NCBI GenBank assembly: GCA_009768925.2
Contig: VHIT02000012.1
Span: 399,993-463,992 of the forward strand
DNA: 64,000 nt
Source of the DNA: Cryptosporidium bovis
Taxonomy: Eukaryota; Apicomplexa; Conoidasida; Eucoccidiorida; Cryptosporidiidae
Direction: 5' to 3'
Shown: piece by piece, positions 27,877 to 35,848 of the stretch
Position numbering within the stretch: the first letter of the stretch is position 1
How the letters are laid out: the number at the start of each line of letters is the position of its first letter
Program-made: the position numbers and the translations under genes
The notes under the pieces: generated by a model
Told to the model about the DNA's origin: nothing
Database searches by the model: none
Seen by the model: the letters and a program-made list of their open reading frames with translations, nothing else

Positions 27877-29808
27877 ATGGGAGGTTTAACCAACAACGGA
27901 ACGAAAAGAGGAATACAAGTTTATGATGATAGGTTACATAAATGCGATGATACTGAAGCCTTACATGCAAGGACTTTATTATATCTCTTTCTATCTTTGG
28001 GCGCATTGAAAACTGAGGGATGTCGCAGGTTACCTAATGAATATAAGGCATTTGAAATCTTTGTGATTGTAAAAAAAAGAGACTTGGTGACTGGGATTAT
28101 AAAGGATATTGGTAAAGAACCGATTTATCCAGTTAATTATTGTACACCATTCGAAAGTAGTAAGATTTACATTTACTTTAATTTTAATTCAGTAGATAAT
28201 ATTGTTGATTACCTTGAAAAAAATGAATTAACATTCGATTTGTGTTTCTCTCGGGATAATTTAAATATAAATCTTTTGTCAAATGAAAGAATAAACGATA
28301 TCATTAGTCCCATGAATGATATTGAGAAGAATTACAATATTTCTAATTCTGAAAACGGCTTCAAAACATGTTTGATCTTGAAACTTGAGTGGTGCATTGC
28401 TCGTTCAAATAAAATTCAGGATTTTGGGTTAGGATTGAATCACTTACATAGAACTAAAATTGAAATGTCTGGAGTGTGTAACTATAATTTAAAAGGTTCT
28501 GCAAATTCGGTTAAAATGAACTACAAAACAGCTCTCTGGCTCCCAGAGAAATTGTATTTTATTTATGAAGATATGATATTTTATGATCCTATAAATTCAT
28601 TAGCTTATGAATCTCAAACGACAAAAAGAAGCAATGTTCCTATGAATGGAGGATCATCTCTTCAACGCGAGTTGAGGGAAGAAACTCTGTCTAGAAATCA
28701 TGAAAAATTTGGGGGTTGGAAAATAAAGTTAACAAGTATTTCACTTAAAGAAGAGGGGTTCATTCACATTTACGATAGATTTCCAAAACATTATGGGCAA
28801 AAAAGTTTTAAGGTTTTTCTGCAACATTGCATTAAGAATAAAGATGGTGAAAATTTGACTCCGTATAGAGGCAGCTGGAGTATTCTCACTTTAAGAAGAA
28901 CAAGAAATAGTATAAACACAGGTGATTTTTCATATAGTAAATTATATTCTTCAAATTTAAACATTTATTCAAGAATAACAGAAGTTTTTTTCGAAGACAT
29001 TTCCGATAAATACTTCTTCGTTAAGTGTACCGTCTCAAGCACACTAAGTGATGGTACTGAAAATAGTGTCGGTGACCTTGATGTATTATTTGTAGGAAGA
29101 TTGAATCTCAGCGGACTAATTAATAAAAAAGTAATAGTCAAGTTGTATAAGAACCTCTCATCAAGAATCTCAATAGGATATATAAATCTGGAGTTAAATG
29201 ATATCGGTCACAAAACATACATTCCTAAAACAGATGACTTAAGTAGTACCTCACCAATACACAATTTATGTGTGTTCAAGAAAAGAATAAATGTTAATAA
29301 TATTTTGGATGAGCTGAGTTTATTATTTTTCTATATCTATTTACATGTCGAAATGAGATCAAAAGTCGAAGACAAGAATCCGAAGGATATACTCGAAGAA
29401 TTATACTTCCGAGTTACAAAGTCCTTGAAACACAGTTATTTGAATATGGCTAATATATCAAAGTTCATAGAGGCGTTCATACCTCCAGATCACTATTTTT
29501 TGGGTTGTTTGACAGAATTGGTTGAAAAAACAAACGATGAGGCAATAATGATTGAAACCAATGAAATTCTAAATCAACTATTATTTCCTCATCTTGTATT
29601 ACTGAAAAAAATATACAAACATATTTTTACAGGAAGTACCCACTTAGAACGCACTCAATTCACAAGAATATGCAATTCTTTGGGTGTGAGGGAAAGCTTC
29701 GCTGTAGCTTGGTTCGAAATGATGAGAAGAAACTCTGACAAAGGTGTAAGTATTGAATCATATATTTATTGTATTGATCATTACAGAGTAAGAAACATAT
29801 TCAAATAA
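27877..29808 (+). CDS. Unknown 643-aa protein, possibly C2-like
   Basis: The ATG at 27877 gives 643 residues; an in-frame TTG two codons upstream is not used here. The sequence is mostly beta-strand-like with alternating hydrophobic residues. An example is FEIFVIVKKRDLVTGIIKDI, and another is VIVKLYKNLSSRISIGYINL, which resembles the edge of a C2 sandwich. The last 130 residues are helical (FIEAFIPPDHYFLGCLTELV, and a pair of segments ending ESYIYCIDHYRVRNIFK). No catalytic motif, signal peptide or membrane span is visible. C2-like folds joined to a helical C-terminus would fit a membrane or ciliary-type scaffold, but this is a guess. The gene has no intron. Treat as hypothetical. Confidence 0.75.
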   Translation: MGGLTNNGTKRGIQVYDDRLHKCDDTEALHARTLLYLFLSLGALKTEGCRRLPNEYKAFEIFVIVKKRDLVTGIIKDIGKEPIYPVNYCTPFESSKIYIYFNFNSVDNIVDYLEKNELTFDLCFSRDNLNINLLSNERINDIISPMNDIEKNYNISNSENGFKTCLILKLEWCIARSNKIQDFGLGLNHLHRTKIEMSGVCNYNLKGSANSVKMNYKTALWLPEKLYFIYEDMIFYDPINSLAYESQTTKRSNVPMNGGSSLQRELREETLSRNHEKFGGWKIKLTSISLKEEGFIHIYDRFPKHYGQKSFKVFLQHCIKNKDGENLTPYRGSWSILTLRRTRNSINTGDFSYSKLYSSNLNIYSRITEVFFEDISDKYFFVKCTVSSTLSDGTENSVGDLDVLFVGRLNLSGLINKKVIVKLYKNLSSRISIGYINLELNDIGHKTYIPKTDDLSSTSPIHNLCVFKKRINVNNILDELSLLFFYIYLHVEMRSKVEDKNPKDILEELYFRVTKSLKHSYLNMANISKFIEAFIPPDHYFLGCLTELVEKTNDEAIMIETNEILNQLLFPHLVLLKKIYKHIFTGSTHLERTQFTRICNSLGVRESFAVAWFEMMRRNSDKGVSIESYIYCIDHYRVRNIFK

Positions 29809-29943
29809 TATACTCGGAAAAAAGATCTTATATTTTAACCAAACAATGATAAGCCTGTTGAAATACTTTTAGATGATAATTTAAAGCATGAATTGATTAC
29901 TACTTTGAGATGGTATCACAATTTGGCTAAGATAAGAAGCCCT

Positions 29944-30202
29944 TTAATTTTGATCTTTTTCTTCACAAAACATCGGATCTCTCACGTCAATTATATTTTC
30001 CATTTTCTCAGGAGCCAGTTCCCTCTCTAAAACAGTAATGAAGCTGGTTGTTTCACGTTTAAAACTTACCACCCCAATTGTATTGGCCAGCACCTCCCTT
30101 GACACCTGATTTGTTTCCGTATGCGGATGTCTTCGGGTCTGCGCTATGGCGATCCAACCTTGTATCTTTGTTTTGTTTTTGTTTTTGTTTAGAATTAGTC
30201 AT
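29944..30202 (-). CDS. Small HABP4/SERBP1/Stm1-type protein (two exons)
   Basis: I joined exon 30202-30070 to exon 30026-29944 across a 43-nt GT-AG intron (donor GTAAGT, acceptor TTTTAG). The product is 71 residues: a Lys/Gln-rich start (MTNSKQKQKQNKDT), then the hallmark DRHS and KGGAGQYNWG of the HABP4/Stm1 family, and an acidic end. In SERBP1 and Stm1 this region binds ribosomes and is involved in keeping idle ribosomes inactive; short versions of about 80 residues are known in fungi (STF2/TMA10). The intron falls just after NWGG, in the codon that becomes GAG. The ATG at 30202 was chosen because the upstream part of the open frame is unlike protein. A GC-rich hairpin lies 62 bases upstream. 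Confidence 0.8.
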
Positions 30203-30263
30203 TTTGATCAGAACAAAAAAATAATCCTTACACACATGCAATTTAAGAGCAATAATGCCGAAT

Positions 30264-30283
30264 ACGTGGCGGTAGCGCCACGT
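30264..30283. promoter_or_regulatory. GC-rich inverted repeat upstream of the HABP4-like gene
   Basis: A perfect 8-base inverted repeat, ACGTGGCG and CGCCACGT, with a 4-base loop, in an AT-rich spacer. The right arm also completes a CACGTG word (30279-30284). It could be a double protein-binding site or a hairpin in the 5' UTR of the small ribosome-associated gene. Confidence 0.4.
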
Positions 30284-30423
30284 GTACTTTATCTCGGATT
30301 TTTGTAAGTTAGGTGTTAGGTGCATGGAGCCCTTTTTTTTGGTTTGGGCTTTAAATCTGCGTCTAATGAATTCAGTGCTGCCGATAATTGAAATCAAAAG
30401 CCAATTTTAAGGTATTTTATTTT

Positions 30424-31368
30424 TTATTTGATGGTGTTCTTGTGAGCACCATTTATAGCCATAAATACTTGATGAACTTTATACCTGTGCTCTTCTTTTT
30501 CCCTTTGATGTTTATCAGGGTGGCACAGTATCAGTGCCTTTCTATAAGTTTTTTTTAAAAGTTCCGGGTTAGACATCAATTGAAAAAATTCAACAGGTTC
30601 CCACTGAGCGTTTTCCCAAAGAACGTGATGTAATGAACTCAATAAAACACTTATGTCTTTATATGTTCCATCGGACTTTCTACACCAGTCATTGATTTCT
30701 TCATTGATTTTTTTCTTGATTCCGTCGAAGTGATGTCCATAGTTTTCATTGGAAGTTAGAAATTCTCTGATTGTGCCACTATCCACTGTAACTTTATCTA
30801 TTCCATCCGTATCTTTCTGATTACTTGGTTCAATACTGGTTTCAGATATCAAATTAGAGATCAGATCGAATACTTCATATGAGTTGTAGTTATTTGAATC
30901 TTCTGAATGGTGTTCATCTAAAATATGCTCTCTTTCCTCGTTTTCACGATAATCTAGAGAATCATCACAAAAATAGAATGTGTCTCCGCGATAAACAAAC
31001 ACTTTAAGTATAACGGCCGTATTAAATGGAATTGCTACGTCATCTAGATTGCTAATATCACACCATATCCAGGGAAAAATACCATTTGGATCACGACTTT
31101 TATATCTTATTATGAAATTGCAGATGCATTTATCCAAAGAGCAACAACAGAATGTATATGTTGGAAGGAAGTCTTTTATATACTTAAGCTCGATCCCTTT
31201 CCCACTAAAGTTACTACCTAAAGGCACAACATTTAAATCAGTTTCAATATTCACTTTTCCAAATGAATCGGAGTAATAAACTGTGTAAAATAGATATTCA
31301 TCACTTTTAAAATGATAATTACCTAGATCAATATCTTCAGCATTTGGTTTTTGCTCTTTGTATTTCAT
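30424..31368 (-). CDS. Auxilin-like J-domain protein (clathrin uncoating)
   Basis: The product is 314 residues. The C-terminal 90 residues form an auxilin-type J domain: LLSSLHHVLWENAQWEPVEF, then KKTYRKALILCHPDKHQ with the HPD at about 283-285, and FMAINGAHKNTIK at the end. This pattern (L.T.H.VLW and W.PV before helix II) is special to auxilin and GAK, which bring Hsc70 to clathrin coats. The N-terminal half is unrelated to known auxilin domains. It has a Cys-rich patch (TFCCCSLDKCICNFI) and acidic linkers, with no obvious clathrin box or PTEN-like domain. The start is the first ATG. It lies in tandem between RPL10A and the HABP4-like gene. Confidence 0.88.
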   Translation of the reverse strand: MKYKEQKPNAEDIDLGNYHFKSDEYLFYTVYYSDSFGKVNIETDLNVVPLGSNFSGKGIELKYIKDFLPTYTFCCCSLDKCICNFIIRYKSRDPNGIFPWIWCDISNLDDVAIPFNTAVILKVFVYRGDTFYFCDDSLDYRENEEREHILDEHHSEDSNNYNSYEVFDLISNLISETSIEPSNQKDTDGIDKVTVDSGTIREFLTSNENYGHHFDGIKKKINEEINDWCRKSDGTYKDISVLLSSLHHVLWENAQWEPVEFFQLMSNPELLKKTYRKALILCHPDKHQREKEEHRYKVHQVFMAINGAHKNTIK

Positions 31369-32015
31369 TTCTAAAGATTACAAACCATAGAAAATGTATA
31401 CCCGCAAAAAGAATTAACAGTTGAGTGATGTCAACTCTAAATTAGCAATCTACCCTGTTTATTGATTTAGTCAAAATAGACAACTTGGATTGTTTCGAAC
31501 GTTAAAATAACCTCCAAATTTAATTTTACAAATTAAAACATGGCGTGCAGCCAGCTCACGGAATACTAGAGCAGAAATAATAATTTTGCACAAAAATGCA
31601 ATGCGAACAAGAGTATCTAAAATTTTATACAGGTGTATACGTTAGATTTAAAAAAATGATCCCATAAGAAAATTTAACACGAATAATACCAGACACAGAA
31701 AACCACCTAAAAAATACTTAAATACCTATACCTATAGTTTGCCATTTAAATATCAAGTAGTTTGTACAGGTTTTCTTCTAGAGCAAAGTAAGTATCTAAT
31801 ATTTGTTATAGGGTCATTAACTGCCGGATTAACGCATCATATCATATTGGGTGGCATAGAGAGACCCCTTATCTAGTGACCAACTCAAATAATAATTTGC
31901 ATTTATATAAAGCCAAAATTCGCTCTCATAAAAAAAGAAAATTTTTATTGATTCATTATGATAAAAATAGAAGGTGAGTTGGAGACCGTTTAAAATTATC
32001 ATGGGCTAAACAGAA
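31369..32015. other. Intergenic between RPL10A 3' end and auxilin-like start
   Basis: A 647-base spacer. Most is AT-rich. Two patches have more G/C: about 31540-31565 and about 31805-31890, the latter with direct words such as ATCATATCATATTGGG. No tRNA fold, open frame or known RNA could be supported. It should contain the auxilin-like promoter. Confidence 0.5.
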
Positions 32016-32672
32016 TTATCCGTATATTCTAACTGACTTGCCCATAGTGCTCTTAATTGTAAGACTTTTTATGTTGTGCCAGTTCTTCTTTAAAAGTGAA
32101 ACTAGAAAATTTATTGCTAATGTCAAGTTCTGTCTTAGTTCTTCTTCGGTCATGCTAACATTACCTACAGCAACACCAAGACATAAAACTTTTTTAAGCT
32201 GGAACTTGATGCTCGCCTTCAATTCATTAACTTTTTCATCTATCTTATCATTTGGAGTGATTACCGTTGGGAATTTACCTGCTTTGTTTAATCCTGGCCC
32301 GAGTAGACGTGGGATTTGTGGCAATAAGACTTGAGATGCTAAGAACAAGTCATATTTTTTGCATAACTTCTTGACTATTTTCTTATTCTTATTAATTTTT
32401 TTCATTTCTTCGATATCCATGATATCAAGTCCCAATTTTTGTGCCTTTTCACAGTCGGCAGCGTCACCCATAACACAAACACGAGCATTTGGTTTAGGGA
32501 CATTAGGCAGGCGGACAGTTCCTGCAAAACGTTTGTCTCTTTGCGTGTCATAATCCTTCAGTCCTATTTGTAACTCGACGGTCTCCAAAAACTTTCTTTG
32601 CTTCGTTTTTGAGCCTTCTAATATTTCTGCTATTGCACGACGGATTGTATCGCTGCTGATTTTTCCACTCAT
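32016..32672 (-). CDS. RPL10A: 60S ribosomal protein L10a (uL1)
   Basis: The 218-residue product matches eukaryotic uL1 along its whole length (usual length about 217). Visible signatures are [80 protein letters not shown] and the C-terminal [19 protein letters not shown]. uL1 forms the mobile L1 stalk that guides deacylated tRNA out of the ribosome. The start ATG is in the usual place. The upstream spacer carries CACGTG and E2F-like words. Confidence 0.97.
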   Translation of the reverse strand: MSGKISSDTIRRAIAEILEGSKTKQRKFLETVELQIGLKDYDTQRDKRFAGTVRLPNVPKPNARVCVMGDAADCEKAQKLGLDIMDIEEMKKINKNKKIVKKLCKKYDLFLASQVLLPQIPRLLGPGLNKAGKFPTVITPNDKIDEKVNELKASIKFQLKKVLCLGVAVGNVSMTEEELRQNLTLAINFLVSLLKKNWHNIKSLTIKSTMGKSVRIYG

Positions 32673-32850
32673 TTTAAAACGATATCCAATTCAAATAAAA
32701 AAGTGTCTAGAGACTATATACTTAGAAGAAATAGTTTCCAGCTATTAAACCACAAAAGAAAAGTATTAACAGCTAGATTGAAAGTGAATCAATTTTTTGT
32801 TTTGGTTGATCTCGTCCTTTCTAAATAAGACGGAATTCTAGTTTTACCGG

Positions 32851-32856
32851 CACGTG
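32851..32856. promoter_or_regulatory. CACGTG word in RPL10A promoter
   Basis: A palindromic CACGTG in a GC-richer patch (ACCGGCACGTGAC). The same word lies in three other spacers of the window: before the HABP4-like gene, before tRNA-Ile and before the surface protein. Function is unknown. Confidence 0.25.
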
Positions 32857-32998
32857 ACTTCTTTTTTCAGTTGTTAAAAGTTGAGCTAAATTAGTGTCTT
32901 GTCTAACTAAACAAGTTCCTAGTAAGGTTATTTTTACTTATTTTCACCGAGTTGAATAAATTAGTGTATATGTCTCATATACCAATTTCATTTTTTTT

Positions 32999-33006
32999 CC
33001 GCCAAA
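32999..33006 (-). promoter_or_regulatory. E2F-like word CCGCCAAA (TTTGGCGG on minus)
   Basis: TTTGGCGG on the minus strand in the RPL10A/SNRNP27 spacer, directly after a T-run. It is one of four TTTGGCGC/G words found in spacers of this window. Confidence 0.25.
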
Positions 33007-33231
33007 GGCAGGTTAATTTATAAAATAATGCATGTTCGGAAAGGTCTGTAAATAAATAATTTAAGAGACAATATCCTCGTATTTTATTTTATATGAATAA
33101 TCACGTTCGAACTCAAACAATTTGAGTGTTAGTGTAGATTATACAGAGTAAATGGAGATAGTTATACTTTTATACAAAAATAAATACATTTTTCACTTTT
33201 AATTCCCTTAGACAAATGTTACCAATGAAAT

Positions 33232-33633
33232 ATGCAAAAAAGGATTAGGGATCCATACCTAGACGACAAAAAACTAAAAAGATCTTCGTTCCCAAAGGAT
33301 AATCATCCTAGAAATGATAATAAAAAATACGACGACTTTGGTAGACTAAATAAAAAACTTCAGACTTCCAACTATAACTGCGATACTGTAAAAAATCTTG
33401 AAAATAAAAAAAACTTTGAAGAGAAAAAAAGTGACACAGAGACACATCTGAGTGATGAATCTGAAACTGATCAAATAAAAAAGTTATTTGGAATTGAAGA
33501 CTTTGATTCTTCTAAAAACAAAGACCATTCGTCTTCTAGTAGATCATATGCAAATATAAGGTCTAGGAGGAAGTATAGGCAATACATGAATAGACCGGGA
33601 GGGTTCAATAGACCACTTTCTCCATCTAAATGA
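33232..33633 (+). CDS. SNRNP27: U4/U6.U5 tri-snRNP 27 kDa protein homologue
   Basis: The product is 133 residues. Its C-terminus is the family hallmark: KKLFGIEDFDSSK, then RRKYRQYMNRPGGFNRPL, nearly the same as the human SNRNP27 end. SNRNP27 acts in the spliceosomal tri-snRNP and stabilises the 5' splice site helix with U6. The N-terminal half is charged (Lys/Asp/Asn-rich) in place of the usual RS-rich arm. The ATG at 33232 is used because upstream ATGs in other frames close quickly; a leader intron with acceptor near 33211 is possible. It ends 25 bases from the converging DENR gene. Confidence 0.9.
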   Translation: MQKRIRDPYLDDKKLKRSSFPKDNHPRNDNKKYDDFGRLNKKLQTSNYNCDTVKNLENKKNFEEKKSDTETHLSDESETDQIKKLFGIEDFDSSKNKDHSSSSRSYANIRSRRKYRQYMNRPGGFNRPLSPSK

Positions 33634-33658
33634 TAGAGACGAAACTACGAAATAGTTT

Positions 33659-34159
33659 TCATTGTATGTAAATATCACCGATTTCAATATGTGGGTATAA
33701 TTTTATTATGAACTCTGCAATCATTACATCAAAATCACCTTGGACATCAATCTGATCGGATTTTCCATTATTCCCTTTCACTACGGATGCACCGCACGAA
33801 AATTGTTTGGCAAATCTTTTGGCAGCCTCGTTTAATTGAACATTGAAGTGTTCTAATCCTGTAACGATAGTGACGTTCTTCCTTCTAGCCCTACTCTCAA
33901 CTCTGATTACTATTTGTTTTTGTTTTGTTCTCCTTTTGCTATTCTTGGATTCTTCGTTTCCATTCATATTTAATTCATTAGTTACTCCAGAATCATTACC
34001 TTTTGAAGATTCGTCTGAACATTTCTTTGGATTTTCTTTGCCCGACAAGTCTTCATTCCTTGACTCCTTCTCACAATCACCGTATTCACAATAGTCCGTT
34101 GGTAAGGAGCAGGTACCACAATATTCAACCAATGTTATTTCTTTTATCATCTTCCTCAA
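33659..34159 (-). CDS. DENR: Density-regulated protein, SUI1-domain translation factor
   Basis: A 166-residue homologue of DENR/Tma22. The N-terminus has the zinc-binding-type motif EYCGTCSLPTDYCEYGDC. The middle (about 35-80) is acidic then Lys/Arg-rich. The C-terminal SUI1 domain runs from about 82, with KNVTIVTGLEHFNV, KRFAKQFSCGASV and IDVQGDF. With MCT-1, DENR promotes reinitiation and recycling of 40S subunits. It is a little shorter than human DENR (198), mainly in the linker. Met1 or Met4 could be the start. It is head-to-head with ERGIC3. Confidence 0.93.
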   Translation of the reverse strand: MRKMIKEITLVEYCGTCSLPTDYCEYGDCEKESRNEDLSGKENPKKCSDESSKGNDSGVTNELNMNGNEESKNSKRRTKQKQIVIRVESRARRKNVTIVTGLEHFNVQLNEAAKRFAKQFSCGASVVKGNNGKSDQIDVQGDFDVMIAEFIIKLYPHIEIGDIYIQ

Positions 34160-34605
34160 ATAAGTTTTTAGAAAACGGTCAGGGCGCTTTTTCAGGTTGA
34201 TAATAGAAATTATTTACTAATAGATATAATTTATTATTTGTGATTTTTTCTCAAATAATAGTATTTTAGATATTAAAGTATTATGGAAACAATAAGTTAT
34301 TTTCAGTTTTATATATTACAAGTTTACAATTGAAATGTAATACGAAAATAATGATATAAAAGTATTTCAAACATGAAAATTTGACTTGCTTATGAGAATT
34401 TTGCATTTAAAATGTCTATTTCTAATATAGTCTAAAAAAATACCTTTTCATTACTATTTATACCTTTTTCTAGCGGCTATTAATGTGTGTACACATTATT
34501 AAAAGGACCGCCATCGTTTATGGATTTGCATGTAACAAACTGTTGGACAAATAAAAAAAATCATACCTTGCAAGGGGAACTAATCGCAAAATACTATATA
34601 ACAAA
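34160..34605. other. Divergent promoter spacer, DENR and ERGIC3
   Basis: A 446-base spacer, mostly AT-rich, with the 10-base palindrome TGTGTACACA at 34486-34495, about 110 bases before the ERGIC3 ATG. A GC-richer patch GGACCGCCATCG follows near 34505. No coding frame is seen. Confidence 0.5.
34486..34495. promoter_or_regulatory. TGTGTACACA palindrome
   Basis: A perfect 10-base palindrome between the divergent DENR and ERGIC3 starts. Dimeric AP2 factors favour palindromes of this kind. The factor is unknown. Confidence 0.25.
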
Positions 34606-35769
34606 ATGAAGCAGTTTGATGCCTTTTCAAAACCTGTTTCTGAATTGCGTGTTAAAACGGCATTTGGGGGTTATCTAACTATTTTAAGCACTATTATTAT
34701 TGTAATTCTTTTTTATTCTGAATTGCGTTATTATTTAAATGTGTCGAGAAAAGATGAAATTACAGTCGATAAAGTGCTACAAGACGAAAATATTCATCTA
34801 AAAATGAAGCTAGAGTTTCAAAAAATTCCATGTGACCTTGTCGGTGTTCGTTTATTGAATACACAGGAAAATTCTGAAATTTATCTACCAGATGGAAGCG
34901 TTGAATATACTAGAATCGGTACAAAGGTGCTGAAAAATGATAATAAAACAGACTGTGGGTCTTGCTATGATGCATCCATTGCAAATGATTCTGGGTCAAA
35001 TAATTGTTGCAACTCTTGTAGCGACGTTTTCAAGGCATTTGACAAAATGGGACTAAAAATACCCTTTAGGATTCAATTTAAGCAATGCGATTATAATAAA
35101 TCCAATAGATTAGAAGAGATAATATCCTCAAATATGAACTCCGAGGGTTGTATTGTTAAGGTAGACAGTCATATACCAAAAGTAAAGGGCAAGATCGAAA
35201 TATCACACAAACGGTGGATGAAGTACAGAGAGATGACAGATCTCGAAATGAATGAAAGCCATATGTACAACTTTTCTTACAAAATAAACTATTTAATATT
35301 TGGAGAAGATCTTTCTAGTATTTCAAATACATGGAAAAATCAGGAATTTATTCAAACAACAAAATTCGAAAAATCAGAACGCAGTTCAGAATTAATATTT
35401 AATAATGCTTTTATTGATTTTGATATGCATTGTATACCAACTCAATATCATTCTATAAACAAAAAAACGATGAAAACGTATCAATTTTCTGTTAGAAATC
35501 AATACAAAAGAGTACATGTTTCGTCAAATGGAAGATTCATTCCGGAAACATCGATCCCGGGTGTACATATTAATTATGATTTTACTCCCTTTTTAGTCAA
35601 GGTAACCGAGAATAGAAAGCCATTTTTATCATTTATATCGGGTTGTTGCGCAATTATCGGAGGGATATTTGCTTTTTCTGGTATGATAGATATTTTATTC
35701 TACAAGTTAGTTTCTCACGTGAACAAATCAAAAACTAACAAGAAAAATGTGGTTATTCAAAGTTACTAG
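34606..35769 (+). CDS. ERGIC3: ERGIC3/Erv46 cargo receptor
   Basis: A 387-residue protein matching ERGIC3/Erv46 (human about 383). The N-terminal motif FDAFSKPVSELRVKTAFGG is followed by a membrane span at about 22-44. The lumenal part has CGSCYDA and CCNSCSDVFKAF cysteine pairs. Near the C-terminus are TSIPGVHINYDFTPFLVKVT and the second span SGCCAIIGGIFAFSGMIDIL, then a basic cytosolic tail. Erv41/Erv46 cycle between ER and Golgi and retrieve ER residents. The start is the first ATG and fits the family's N-terminus. It converges with the ferlin gene. Confidence 0.95.
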   Translation: MKQFDAFSKPVSELRVKTAFGGYLTILSTIIIVILFYSELRYYLNVSRKDEITVDKVLQDENIHLKMKLEFQKIPCDLVGVRLLNTQENSEIYLPDGSVEYTRIGTKVLKNDNKTDCGSCYDASIANDSGSNNCCNSCSDVFKAFDKMGLKIPFRIQFKQCDYNKSNRLEEIISSNMNSEGCIVKVDSHIPKVKGKIEISHKRWMKYREMTDLEMNESHMYNFSYKINYLIFGEDLSSISNTWKNQEFIQTTKFEKSERSSELIFNNAFIDFDMHCIPTQYHSINKKTMKTYQFSVRNQYKRVHVSSNGRFIPETSIPGVHINYDFTPFLVKVTENRKPFLSFISGCCAIIGGIFAFSGMIDILFYKLVSHVNKSKTNKKNVVIQSY

Positions 35770-35848
35770 TAGTTAGTGGCTATGCACAACATAATTTTTA
35801 TATGCAAAAAGTGTCTGAATGCAACATAGAAAAGTAATAATGTATCAT

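Larger units (their letters stand above)
32673..33231. other. Divergent promoter spacer, RPL10A and SNRNP27
   Basis: A 559-base spacer between head-to-head genes. It has CACGTG at 32851-32856, 179 bases before the RPL10A ATG, and CCGCCAAA at 32999-33006. A sequence like a 3' splice site (TTCCCTTAG at 33203-33211) lies just before the SNRNP27 ATG and might mark a leader intron. The rest is AT-rich. Confidence 0.5.
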
